Part shown: positions 11,853 through 23,400 of the stretch, one piece after another
Layout: the number at the start of each line of letters is the position of its first letter
How positions within the stretch are numbered: the stretch's first letter is position 1
Origin: Undaria pinnatifida
Lineage: Eukaryota; Sar; Phaeophyceae; Laminariales; Alariaceae
Length of the DNA stretch: 64,000 bases
Assembly (NCBI GenBank): GCA_012845835.1
Contig: JABAKD010000016.1
Location: 16,583,625-16,647,624, forward strand
Direction: 5' to 3'
Position numbers and translations under genes: made by a program
The notes under the pieces: generated by a model
The model's input: the letters and a program-made list of their open reading frames with translations, nothing else
Database searches by the model: none
What the model was told of the DNA's origin: nothing

Positions 11853-13002
11853 GATTGACTCTTGAGATTAATTGAATCCTTTGTTTTTTTAGATAGAATG
11901 TTTTGTGCCAGCAGAAGAGCTCCGTAGGTTGGCGCATGGAGGAAGTAACTGTTCCGCGACTCATCGCAATTCGAAGTGAGCACTGGTGAGGCGCTGATGA
12001 TTTCACCGGTCGGTCAATGGTCAGGGCACTAATTTGTACACCAGTCGAGGTTCTTCTATGATGAGTTGAATGAAGCAGGCATGTGACCTAAGTGCATAAT
12101 AGTGTGACCACCGATGACTCGCGTGCTTTCGTCACCCGCCCTCGAATTCGATGAGAGCACCGAGACTTAACGCAACCAGAGTGAGGTCGACAAAATACGA
12201 AGTTATCCACTTTTCTCTACCAACCCTCGCGATTTTTCCTTTTGCTCTCCCATCTCTACCGCGCCCTGTGGTCGTCATGGGACATCCTGGTTTACATCTC
12301 CGTGTTTCCTGAGTGGATAAAGACCAAAACGGGTATAACGGATACTGCTGCACGTTGCTGCTGCTGCTGTCGATCATAGCCCACATCCACACACACGATA
12401 GCATCGCATCGGACCTATACACTCAGCTCCTCCTGGCATGCGCTATGACTTTCAACCAAATATTAGGGTGCCTCCTGTTGGCGTTGGTCCCAAATATCTA
12501 TCTGCCGTTTTCAAATCCCATTGATGCTTTGCAAAACTGAAGGAAAGGCTTCGTTTATTTTAGATCGACCCTTACGGTGGTGAACCGTTTTCTACAACAA
12601 GTTCCTCGTACGGAAAACAGCGGAAGTGTAGTGGCACGACACGCGGTACCGGAGGTATCATATCATACTACGTACGCACGTACGTCGACTACGCATTCGT
12701 TGATCCTCACGCTCATATGCTTGTCTATCTCTCGGCTGCCGTGCTGTTGTACTACCGCAGTACTACTGCCGTACTACCGCGGTACGGCTTCTACCGTGTT
12801 CGTACTCGCGTTGAGCGGGCGGTTGATTGCCACACACCACGCACCGACAACCCGGCAAGGATGTCCGCATTTGCTCATTATTTAGGAGCAACAACCGAGG
12901 AAGAGAAGAGGGGGCATGCACTCCCCCAAGGACTTAGATTGGTTCACGACGTTGCGGCTGCTTTTGAAGCGCCGCCTGTCTGCAAACCGACCGCCAACCC
13001 AT

Positions 13003-13434
13003 CGAAGTGTAGTCGGAACGTTTTTTTCCGTTGTTTTGCGTTTCGCCGTTTCATTTTGGAGGGTTTTGAAGAATATTAAAGGCATTGTTATTGTCACTTT
13101 CCTTCCAACATCCAACATCAGCAATAGCGCAGCGCTGTGAAGCAGAGAGCGTGCGGGAGAGAGAGAAAAAAGACAGGCACCCTATGGTGAGTACAATAAT
13201 ACCACGCAATAGTCACCCGAAGCGTAGTCGAAACGTTTTTTTCCGTTGTTTTGCGTTTCGCCGTTTCATTTTGGAGGGTTTCGAAGAATATTAAAGGCAT
13301 TGTTATCGTCACTTTCCTTCCAACATCCATCATCAGCAATAATAGCGCAGCGCTGTGAAGCATAGAGCGTGCGGGAGAGAGAGAAAAAAGACAGGCACCA
13401 TGGTGAGTACAATAATACCACGCAATAGTCACCC
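13003..13434. repeat. Tandem duplication, unit about 215 bp, two copies
   Basis: The unit runs from AACGTTTTTTTCCGTTG to ACGCAATAGTCACCCG. The two copies differ by a few substitutions and small indels, so the duplication is recent. Each contains GCAGCGCTGTGAAGC and a purine-rich GAGAGAGAAAAAAG stretch. Confidence 0.75.
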
Positions 13435-13639
13435 GTCTGCTATGTTCGGGCGTCTCGCATTGCTTGACAGAGTAAGACCTTAGTCTTAGAAAAGTGTCCA
13501 CCATTTGAGGAGAGACTCGTACGTACCAATATAGACGGAAATTTAACGACGGTTTTCATGTAATATTAATGAAAAATGGTCCTTATATTTCGTCCGTAGA
13601 GATTTAATGTATTGCCTCATTATTAATATTACATGAATA

Positions 13640-14800
13640 GGGTTCTCGGCGGTTGGCAGACTCCCGTACGGGTACTTGTACGCTCTGCTGCTGTGGGTGT
13701 CGCCCTGAGTATCTTGGCTGGAGGAATGAACCCTTACACATTCCCTGCGTTTACCTTGAGAGCAATCAAGCTAAAAAGTACTTCGAATGATTTGACGTAC
13801 CCTATCTAATACGATAGCATCCATACTCTCGGCAGCTTGACGGCAGCATGACTGTACCGTGAGGTTTCGGTATACCAGGTACCTCAGGTACGAGGTTCTA
13901 CGAGTACACTGCTACTGCTGCGGCTGTTGCCCCGAATACTTCGACTTGAGGCGTGACCCCAAGCATGCTCCCTGCGTGTGAATGCGTTGGTGTTTTGCAT
14001 CTTAACGATCGCGTTCATTCGTGCTCTCGATAGTTCAACAGCAGCACGATACGGTACGAACCTGCTCTACAGAACGGTGAGGCTTTGGTGTGACGACATA
14101 GACTCTATTATACGACTTCACTACTGCTGTTGTTGTGGCTGTTGCCCAGACTACCTAGGCTTAGGGCATGAGCCCTTGCAAATTCCGTTCGTAGACCTTG
14201 AGAGCAGTCAAGCTCCGCAAGGTTATGTTTTGGCGTTGTGTATCTAAAACAATCCCATCCTTACGCTCGACAGCAGTATGTAGAAACTCGAGCTTGCTCG
14301 ACATAACGGCGAGGTCTCGATTCTACCAGGTACCTCAGGTTGGCCCTACGAGTAGCACTGCTACTGCTGCTACGGCTGTTGCCCCGAGTATATCAGCTTG
14401 GTGCATGGACCCTCAGGCATTCCCTTCGTAGACCTTGAGAGCAGTCGAGCTCAAAAGGGATGTGTGCTGTGGCGTGCTGTATCTACAACGATGGTTGCCA
14501 TACTCTCGGCCGCAGTACTGCTGTACATGTAACTCTCTCGACGTCACGGAGGGACCAGAGTGTTACCAGTTTGTTCGTAGCAAGAGGATAAGGAGAAAGG
14601 GCGCCTCTTTAGCTCGGGGAGGTTTTGAGGGTGTGGTTAACACAGACAGTTGCTAGACTGGAGACTGGAGCATGGTGTGTTCTTGAGCGCAATCAAGCGT
14701 ACAAGGGCTAATGCTTTGGAGTGCTGTCTCTACAACAGTCGCATCCACACCCTCGAGCGCGCTGCTGTACGTACGTAACGGTGAGAGGTCGGTATTGTTA
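13640..14800. repeat. Diverged tandem array, period about 215-235 bp
   Basis: Recurring landmarks are GGCTGTTGCCC (near 13695, 13925, 14137, 14372), CCTTGAGAGCA followed by GTC/ATCAAGC, and CTCTCG-GCAG. About four to five units are recognisable. Units 2 and 4 both carry TACCAGGTACCTCAGG. No frame stays open through the array. Confidence 0.6.
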
Positions 14801-15208
14801 TGTTTGCAGTCGGACTGAGAAGGTCAAGGTATGGGGGTAAAGAGGAAAATGGAAGAAGGAAGGCGGGGTCTTGAGTTTTCCCCGTAGCAAACGCGATCAG
14901 TTGGCATTATAGGCGAAGGCGGCCTCGTGGTACGCGGCGGACTCCAATAACTCGCTCGCACGGCAGGGTGGCAGGGCAAGGGTGGGCTGATTGGGCGGGC
15001 GCTTGTTGAAAAGTGAGTGATCAGCCAATCGTGCCACAGCAACTCCCTGGTTACACGCTCTCGTTCTCGAAAACGTCCGCCTCGGTTGCGGAATTTCAAA
15101 TTCGGAGGGGGCTTTTCAGTGCCCGGCGGAGGCGGCATGAGTGTTGGCGGTGGCAACCCCCCCGCGGTGGTGGCACTTTAGGTGGCTCCGGCGTCATTAC
15201 CGGCGGCG

Positions 15209-15640
15209 TCAGGCTGCTCCTGCTGTAATAACGGTGTGATCGGCATCACCCGGAGCACCGGCGGCGCTAGCGGCACCCACGGCAGCACCGGCGGAGCGTA
15301 ACACCTGTGGAAGTCCATGCGCTGTGGCGGCATCCAGCACGATTCCCACCCCTACGACCGGCCCGTCCGCGATATTCAGAGCGATTTTTACTTCCCTGGT
15401 AACATCCAGCGTGTTGCTCGTATTGCCAAGGGATGTTATCTGGCAGATGAAACGCGTGCCGATTACCACGCCCGCACATGCCGCAGGGGGTAGGGATCGT
15501 GCCGGAGCCGGCGCAGAGCATGGTCTTCCACACCCTTTAGGTGCCGCTGGTGCTGCCACCGGCGCTACCTTGCGCCGCCGATGCTCCCGGTGATGTTGGT
15601 ACCACCTGTGCTGTCGCTGGTGCCGCCTGTGATGTGCCAC
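15209..15640 (-). other. Open reading frame of uncertain status (143 codons)
   Basis: A minus-strand frame with a region of balanced composition (GTRFICQITSLGNTSNTL and IALNIADGPVVGVGIVLDA), flanked by low-complexity His/Arg and Ala/Gly stretches. A neighbouring minus frame has Gly/Thr repeats (ITGGTSDSTGG). No splice sites were convincing. It could be an exon of an undetected gene, a transposon remnant or chance. Confidence 0.2.
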
Positions 15641-15741
15641 TGGTAACGCTGACGATTTTTCATCGCCGCTGGGGGTGATGTCGCCACCATCATGCCGCCC
15701 CCGCCGGAGACTCTAACCCTCAGGCAGATGATGGTCCCCCG

Positions 15742-15822
15742 AAAACTGTGACTGACTTGGTTGGTAGATCGTCTGTTTCTGAGCACGAAGTGCACCGGTT
15801 CGATTCCCTGCATCGTCCCTTT
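15742..15822 (+). repeat. tRNA-like / SINE-like segment
   Basis: It has an A-box-like GGTTGGTAGATCG, a B-box GGTTCGATTCC about 35 bp downstream and a CCCTTT run after it. The anticodon stem does not pair well and no acceptor stem is visible, so this looks like a tRNA-derived SINE head rather than a working tRNA. Confidence 0.35.
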
Positions 15823-17239
15823 GTCTTGGGTGAATAGGGGTCGCGGTTTGTTGTTCTACCAGACTACTGGCAGAGTAGTACGTGTCGGGGGGAGTACCCA
15901 GAGGATCAACGCTAGCGAGAATCTATTCGAATCCACGAATAGTTTATGTTGTTGGTCGTATAGCCCTCCCACCATTTTACCAGCCTATATAGTTACTTTA
16001 TAGTACTGCCCACTGCAGCAGCATAAATAGCCACATGCTATTACTACGTACCTGGAATCCAACAGGATCCTGCCGGAGCCGCCTTAGGGCATGGACTTCT
16101 ACATCCATGAGGTGCAACAGGCGTTTGTCTTGCCTGAGCTGAAGGAAGTGGTTTTGATGCGTATACGTCAAGGCTGCGGAGCTTTGTCCGGAAGAAAGCA
16201 GTATGTACGGCTTGAAACCAGTGTCGAGGTCTTGACATGGTCACATGGTCACGTGATTAGCTTGAGTATATCCTCCAACTTCTGACCATGCGTGGATTCA
16301 AGTCCCAACATGACCCCTTTGCAGGGTTGAAAAAATATCGCAGCTTCTTGATTTATCAGAGTTGCACGTGACGAGGGGAGAGCCGCGGAAATCATGCTAG
16401 CGAGAATCGATTCGAACCCTCGAATATTTGTGTTCGGTATACAGCACTACCCTCTAGTAAGTGACTAAAGTAGGTTATGAATAGTCGATATTAATGGTGC
16501 TATATATCGAACGTTTCCAATAATGTATGTGCCGTGGGCTCGATCCTCTCTAGCCCAACAAAGTCTGTAGTGGGTTCGATTCTCGCTTGCCTCTTTTCGT
16601 TTACGAGTTTGCGCGCTGGAAAAGTACTTTTTTCGTCAAGGGCAATGCCAGGTAAAACGCTCGACCGGAGCATCACGCAGCTTGCAAGGATGAGTATCGA
16701 TCGTTGAATTGATCGAACTCACAGCTGAAGTTTTTGATACAGTTTTAGGAATTGCGATTGGTTAAGATCGTGCTGGCTGGCTTCGTGTCACGTCGAGGTG
16801 GCCTACGTGGCCGTCGGATGGTGCCGATCGAGACGAAAGCGCGTAAGTTGTGCCGCCGCATCTCGGGCTGCGGGCGTGCGGACTGCCGTTGGCGACGTGG
16901 TTATCATTGTGCGTGTTGTGTGTTACGCCGTGTTGCGCTGTGTAGCAGGTGTGTTGAGCGTGATCGAGCCCGGAAAGTCCTGGCCGCCTTCGGCGCCGTG
17001 CTGTCATTGTGCGTGTTGCTTGTTTTGTGTTTTGCGCTGAATCGCAGCGGGCGGGAGTGTGATCGAGCCCGGGAACGGAAACATGTTGTGTTGAAAATGA
17101 TCGCCTCCCACGTGTCGTGAGGACCTATCGACAATTTTCTCGCTATCTCTCACCCCCCCCCCCCCCTCTCCACCCTTTCGCCTTTGTTTAATATCTTGGT
17201 CCATGTTTTGTTTTACACGCTTGTTCTCGTTCCGGGCAG

Positions 17240-18323
17240 TCGGATAACTTCGTTTCACGACTGGTGTCCTCCTTTATGAAGACCTCCGAGGAGCTCGACG
17301 AGGAGGCCGCGGAGCGTCTCAACGCCTCAAACACGAACCGCCTCGAGCTCGTCAAGGACCTAGCGAGGCCAGCCAAGACGGCGGTACGTGCATGGCATGC
17401 GCATGGCATATGTGACACAAACTCTGACATAATACAACCCCTTTGAGTCAACTGGAAAACGTGTTTTTCACTTCCTCCCCACCGACAACTACTCCGACCC
17501 TGACCAATTCCACCTCTCAGCGCAACCCCAGTTTCTTCCCCCTCAACCCCAACGCCAACGCCAACGCCAACCATGGCCTACCCCCAACCCCAACCCTAAT
17601 CTCCCGCCAACCTCAACCAACCCCCCCCCGAATCTCAACCCCAACCACCCCCGATCCCAGACCAACCCCCGTCCTGAGTCTAACCTCCCCCCCCCCCTGA
17701 GTCCCGAACCGCAATCATTCCCAGCCCAACCCCAACCCCGACCCGAACCCCCCCGCCGACCTCAAGACCCCCCCCATCTCCACAGCCTAAACCCCAACCA
17801 ACCCAACCCCAACCCGAGCTTCCTCTCTAACCACCCCCCCACCCTCCCCCTCCAGCCGAAACACAATCGCAATCCTGACCTCTCCAACCTGAACCACCTC
17901 CCGCGCTTGGTGCACGCAATGTCTGCCTGACTGGTGGAAACCCGGCGTGGTCCGTTATGGGTGCGACGGTCTATGGTCATACGACTATGGCCATGCATGG
18001 AATGAGTACCCCCCCCCCCCCCCCCCGTCCATCCGAAACCCCAACGACCGGTTCCCTATCGCCTTTTTAACCTGGCGGGCTGGGCTCTCTCTCCCTTTCT
18101 CGGCTCCGCGCTCCACTCGGTACAGGGCAACATGCGACAGGACATGCTTTCGGGCAGACTGAAGAGGGGCTACAACCCTGTGTACTACAACGACAGCGTT
18201 GCCGTGGGTACCGTGGCTTCCGAGCGGAACACGATCGCCACGTGCATTTTCTGGATGGAGCAGGAGAAGCTCAGGCAGCAAGGGAAGCCGTACGTCTATG
18301 TAGACGCTCAGGGAGAAGTTTAA
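17240..18323 (+). CDS. 3' end of unrecognised gene (two exons seen)
   Basis: Exons are 17240-17383 and 18126-18323, joined in phase 0 (LARPAKTA then GNMRQDML); stop TAA at 18321-18323. The 113 residues seen are charged and hydrophilic: an Asp/Glu-rich helix-like start (SEELDEEAAERLN), then RLKRGYNPVYYNDS, and a C-terminus ending YVYVDAQGEV. No signal peptide or membrane segment is seen. The separating intron is very C-rich and contains a SINE-like element ending TGAGTAC plus poly-C about 100 bp before the acceptor. Upstream exons were not found, so the start is unknown. It could be the distal end of the preceding EF-hand gene through alternative splicing, but that gene has its own stop. I do not recognise the family. 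Confidence 0.6.
17900..18019 (+). mobile_element. SINE-like element with LINE-type tail, copy 1
   Basis: It runs from TTGGTGCACGCAATGTCTGC to AATGAGTAC plus a C16 run. Its last about 40 bp resemble the 3' end of the LINE at 29790-30905 (GTCTATGGTC near the start, TGAGTAC at the end). Other copies are at 54240-54380, 54495-54560, 54590-54645, 61595-61745 and 61780-61890, with a reverse copy at 52130-52335. Confidence 0.5.
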
Positions 18324-20431
18324 AGGGGCGGGGGGGAGAAGGGAGGGGGAATGGGGTCCCCCCCGGGGGGCGGGGGGGGGGGGTGGAGAGGGGATCCGCG
18401 AGAGGGAGGAGGCCCCGAGAGGGGACCGAGGCGGGGAGACATGGAGGAAGGCGGGAGGAGGAGGGGGGAGGGGGAGGAGGCTGAAGGCAGGCAGCTTCCC
18501 CCTCCTCCCCCTGCTGGTTCTGGTGGCGTGGTGTGGAGTACGCGTGTGCTCTGCTGTGCGCACCGCACGTAGATTCTACCGCGTGTGAGCTCTCACCGCG
18601 AAGGCGACAGGATTGGGTTTCCAGTGTTGACTGAAAATAGAAAGCTCTTGTGTGCGGGTACCAGTGGGGGCGGGATGGGGTGACAGCGTCTAGAAGTCCC
18701 GCTACATGGGCACTTTCAGGGAAAACGTATCTTCTATTCGTAGAAATGCGAGGCGGGGACGGGGGGGAAACTGAGAGTATCAAACGTACAGCGCTGACGC
18801 TGGTGTTCTTTTTGATGGCTCAGAGCTCCGGCGTTTTTTTTAGGGGGGTCTTGTCGTGCACGCGGCGTCATGTATTTCGAGACTGTAGCCCTGTTGGGGG
18901 CAACAAACAGGAATGCTGGCCGAACCTCAACTTCAGTTTCGGCAGAGGATGCGTTCTACATTCTACACTAGTTTCGGTACAACGGGTCACGAAGCTCATA
19001 TTTTGCTGTAAATCCCAGCCTGCCTTTCTTGGTGCTCGTTTTCTTACAGTAGTAGGTGTTCTGTACTGTACCAGGTATTATATGAAGGTCGCATTCATGG
19101 TGTGCAGCGCCTGTTCAAAGGGAAGCGACATCAACGGGAAACAATGTTGAAAACAAGTGGCTATCAACCAAATACTCTAGGTAGGGAGGAAGAGGGAGGG
19201 GAACTACTACAATCGAATCGAACTGCGCTTTGAATCTCCTTGCTCAAGAGAATGCGCGAAGAATTCACGCCCTGACAGCTCAAATCACAACGAGACTGGC
19301 GGCGCCACAAGAGCTAAAACTACGAGAGGGTCAGTAAGATCATGAAATATGGCCAATTGAGTGGATGCTTGCGTCGCAGCGTGGTTATAGGACCGAGAAT
19401 TCCGAGAATCGGAAATTTGAGGGGGTTCCCTCACGAATGAACTAAGCGGACACAAACGAAGGAACGCACCGTTGGGATATTGGTCTTGATGACACCTTGT
19501 TCGGGGCCAAGCCTCTCTTCAAGGAGTTCGTTTTACACCTATTGATAAGACATGGGATCGCTCATCGGGTTTAACTCGTCTTTTTCCTGAGTTTAGTTTA
19601 ATGGTCAGGAATGAAGCTCTTCAAACGAGGACCCTCATGAGATTTAGGCTCACCCCCATCGTACCATAGCAGTAGACGTAATTTATTTTTCTCAATAGTT
19701 TTTGGTGGGTAGGGTACGGAGTTCCCCCTGTATTCGAGGAATTGAGGAATCTCGAGAGGAAAAAAAAGTACCCCCTCCCTCTACCGTGGCGTTACTCACT
19801 TCATTTCCTGTTCCCCCCAACACGCACTGCACTTGAGGCATCGAGCTCACGAACGCGTTGATTTTTTGTGGCTCTTGGCGTTAGTACGGGTAGATGCGAG
19901 GACACAGACGAGCGACACACTCTTACTAATAATTACCAAATGCGAGAACAAAGCGACAAAAAAACAGGTTGTACTCGTATACCTGGTATATGATGCGAAC
20001 TCGTAAGTACGTAGGAATGAATGTGAAAAGGTGGACAGTAGCCTTACAGAGACGGCCCACGTCTCCTCTTAAACCCGCACATGGCACGCAGCGGACGCGA
20101 CGAGGCTTGTTTGTCAGCAAAGACACTCAGTCTAAAAAATTGGCGAAGAAAAAAAAAAGGACGGTGGGAGCAGACGCGCCTCACGGCACGCAGGGGCTCG
20201 CGCGGGCAAAACATAACAACAGACTAAACGTGGACAGTCTCGCAAAACAAATAAATATATAATAACATCCTTCACACCCCTCCCCCGCTGCTCTGCCTAT
20301 CCCGTCCCATGCCATTCCGCCGACCAATCCCACCCCAAGTCCCCATCACGTGCATCCCAAGTCCCATCCCATCCATCAAAAGTCCCATCCCTGTCTGGCT
20401 AAATTGTCGGTACGGTATCGGTTTCTGCAAG
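18324..20431. other. Intergenic, tail to tail
   Basis: It lies between the stops of two convergent genes. 18326-18480 is extremely G-rich with runs up to G10 and could form G-quadruplexes just after the plus-strand stop. No supported gene or recognised repeat was seen from 18600 to 20430. Confidence 0.6.
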
Positions 20432-23400
20432 CTAGGCGGCCCCGGCCGCGGCGCCCTGCTTGGCCCCCTCCTTTTCCATATCGGCGTAGATGATGGGCTC
20501 GCACCGCGTAAACTGCTCAACGTACAGCTCCGCCTCCTCTTCTGGGTAGGTGCCACAGAATCCCTTCCCCGTCTCCTGAGCTTCCTCGAATATTTCGGCG
20601 GCCTGATAATGGGGTTGGGTTGGGTTGGATCGGATTGGATTGGGAAGCGAGACAGGAGGGGAAGGGAGGGGACGGGATGGGATAAAACGAGATGGAACGA
20701 AACAAGACAGGACAGGCAGAGCAGGGAGAGATGTGGAGGGGCTTCTCAAGCCCTCTTTTCCCGCGAGACTGTCGAGGTTTAGGCCGTAAAGACGGTTACG
20801 TTAACAGCACGAGCCCTTGTGCACTGGCGCGTCTGCCCCCCCCCCGCCCCCCCCTCCCCCCATCCTTCCCTCTCCACTCGCCCCCCTCCCCCCCCCCCCC
20901 CCCCTCCCCCTCCTTCCTCCCACCTACGGGCTACAACACCAAAAAACAGCAGTGAGGCCCGTGACACTCACCCGTGTGTTGTCCGTGTCCGGCACAATCT
21001 CCTGGGTGGACAATACCACGTGTTCTCGGTTGTACTCCTCGTCTCCGATGAGCAGCACCTTGAACATGGGCGCGTCCTCCGTTTCCGTCGCCCGCTTCGT
21101 CTTCGTCACCTTTTTCGTCTGCATCAACCGAAACCAGCAAAGCAAAGCACGGTCATCGATCGGTCGATGGGTCAGCACCGGCCAGCCCCGCGGCAGCCGG
21201 GGATTCTCGCTATCTCGTTTTTCGTTTTTTTCTTTTCCAATTTCCGATTTTTGTACGAGCTCGACGTTGCTTGTTTCGATTTTGGTTTTCGTGTTTGTTT
21301 GCTTCCTCGTCGACGCCTTACTACTGGAGACCCTTTTGGGGAACAGATTTACATTAAGTTAGAATAGGGAGGGATTTCGGGGCTAGACACCCCGCGTATG
21401 GCGACCACACACAACGAGCGCGGTCGTGTCAACCGTCGAAGACAAGCGTGCAGCGGTACGAGTATCCCCATGTTGCGCGCGTATCTTCCAGCTCCTTACA
21501 TAAGACACTCCCTACCCCCAAAAGCCCGGGCTGCTACGAGTATCCCCACGTCGCGCGCGTATCTTTCCGCTCCTTTCATAAGACACCCCCTACCCCCAAA
21601 AGCCCGCCGCTTCGTGTAGCCGATGCTGCAATCGTCATTTGATACCGAAATTTTCCCCCTCTGAAGCCCCAAAGTAGTTAACAGGGAATTGATCGACGCT
21701 ATCTAGTTCATAAACCGCTCTGTGGGTGGGTTTCCACACAGGCAATGAGGCTTTTTTCCGCCATGGCACCCACCCACCCATCAACCATCCACCCATCTAC
21801 TCACCTCTACCTCCTGCTTGCTCTCGGGTTTCGGCGCGGCAATGGAGGTAACCGCCCGGTCCAGTGACACCTTCTGCCTCCCCACCTTCCCACCGGGCGC
21901 AAGGCAAGTCCACGGAGTGCGAATCACGCCTCCGCCGCCGCTGCTAGGGGGGGCGCTGGAGGCGGCAAAAAGAGGGGATGATGCGGATCGGCCCCCTGTA
22001 ACGCTTGAAGCCGCGCTTGACACCACGCGCGGAGCGTTCAACACGAACGCGGTGTTGCCTGCCAGGGGGGCGGGGGCGGGGGGGGCGGGGGGGAGGGGGA
22101 CGGGCGGGGGAAGGGGGCGAGGAGGGGTGGGGGGGGGGAAGGGGGCAGCGAAGGGAGAGGGAGGGAGGGGCGGGGCGCGGGGGGGATGAGGATGAAGGGT
22201 GAAGGGTGAGGAAGAGAAGGAAGACGGGTACGAGGACAACACCAACACCAAATAATCTGCATCTGAAGCTCTACTACCAGGTGCTGCTGTGCATGCTGAC
22301 AGTGGCGCATCAATTAAAAATACCGGTACTGCTACCGCTGTAGACTTCGATGGAGCTGCGTATGAAGCTGCTTTACAGCTATGACATGAATACATGGGCA
22401 GATGGAAAAGTGACCGCCGTCCACAGCAAGGCAAGAGATGAGTGTTGTGGTCGAGCAATCCATTCATCACAGCAGTCGTAGCATCGAATCAATGAGGCAC
22501 GCCAGTGACCCATTGAAGCGACAAAAACCCTGCCGTTCGTTCTACCATGTGAGTACAGCAGCTCTACAGCAGTGGAACAGCAATATTAGACTAATCCTGC
22601 TGCAGAAACAGCTACAGTGGCTTTCTTTGATTACTTCTTTCACCTTTGGTATTTATTTTCGTTTTCAGTTGTTTCTTGTTTTTCCAACTGTTTCCTTCAA
22701 TTTAGGTGTCTGCTAACTCGATTTGGACTGTCATTTCTTCTTTACTCGTTGTCTTGTCCATTATGTTTGTTTGTGGAAGTGGATAGTTCCTTGATGTTTC
22801 AACTGCTTCTTTCAGCTTTGTTGGGGCCATTTTCATTCATTCTTTGCTCTGTATCTTTATGATTATTTTAGTAAAATTATTCTAACAACGTTAGCTGTGA
22901 GTTCGACAAACTTAGGGCCGATACTCATCTTTGTAAGCTGCGTAATACATCGTTCGTACGTTTACAGTAATTTTCATGAGTTGAGATCTCATATAGATGA
23001 CATGATATTTTTTTGTTTGTGGACGTTGAGTACGAAGTAACATCATACCAAGTCCCTGCCGATCTCAGCTTGGTTCATCAGCTCAGCTCAGTTCAGCAGC
23101 GCAGCGCCGTGCGGTGCCGTGCGGTGCCGTGCCATACCGTGCGGTGCGGTTCTGCGCGGAGCTGTGCTGCGCCGTGCTGCGTGCTGTGCTGTATTTACTC
23201 TTTCGTACATGCCACGCATCATTCGACGCTGTATCATACCAGGTACCGGCACACCATTTTTTTTTTTTTAATTCCTCCAATCACGTCAGGTGTGAGCTCG
23301 ATAATTTTTTACGGTCGATACTCATATTTGCAGGTTTCTGTATGAACTGCATTGTTGAATGACAAGGAATGCACTCCCAGCTCATCTCAGCTCCGCTATA

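Larger units (their letters stand above)
11853..17239. other. 5.4 kb repeat-rich region between genes
   Basis: It contains a tandem duplication (13003-13434), a long-period tandem array (13640-14800), a tRNA-like/SINE segment (15742-15822) and a repeated segment with GATTCGAA (about 15905-15960 and 16388-16455). A minus-strand open frame at 15209-15640 is listed separately. An ATG-initiated frame at 16091 (MDFYIHEVQQAF...) ends at a GTATGT donor-like site but is out of phase with the exon at 17240. Upstream exons of the 17.2 kb gene may lie here; none could be proven. Confidence 0.45.

Noticed and set aside
20817-21367. Two overlapping plus-strand frames of about 180 codons
   Set aside because: They are antisense to the ClpS core exon and run through a poly-C intron tract.
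22066-22470. Pro-rich minus-strand frame upstream of ClpS exon 2
   Set aside because: This is the polypyrimidine tract of the intron; the acceptor at 22060-22059 and the phase match to exon 1 at 24622 exclude it.
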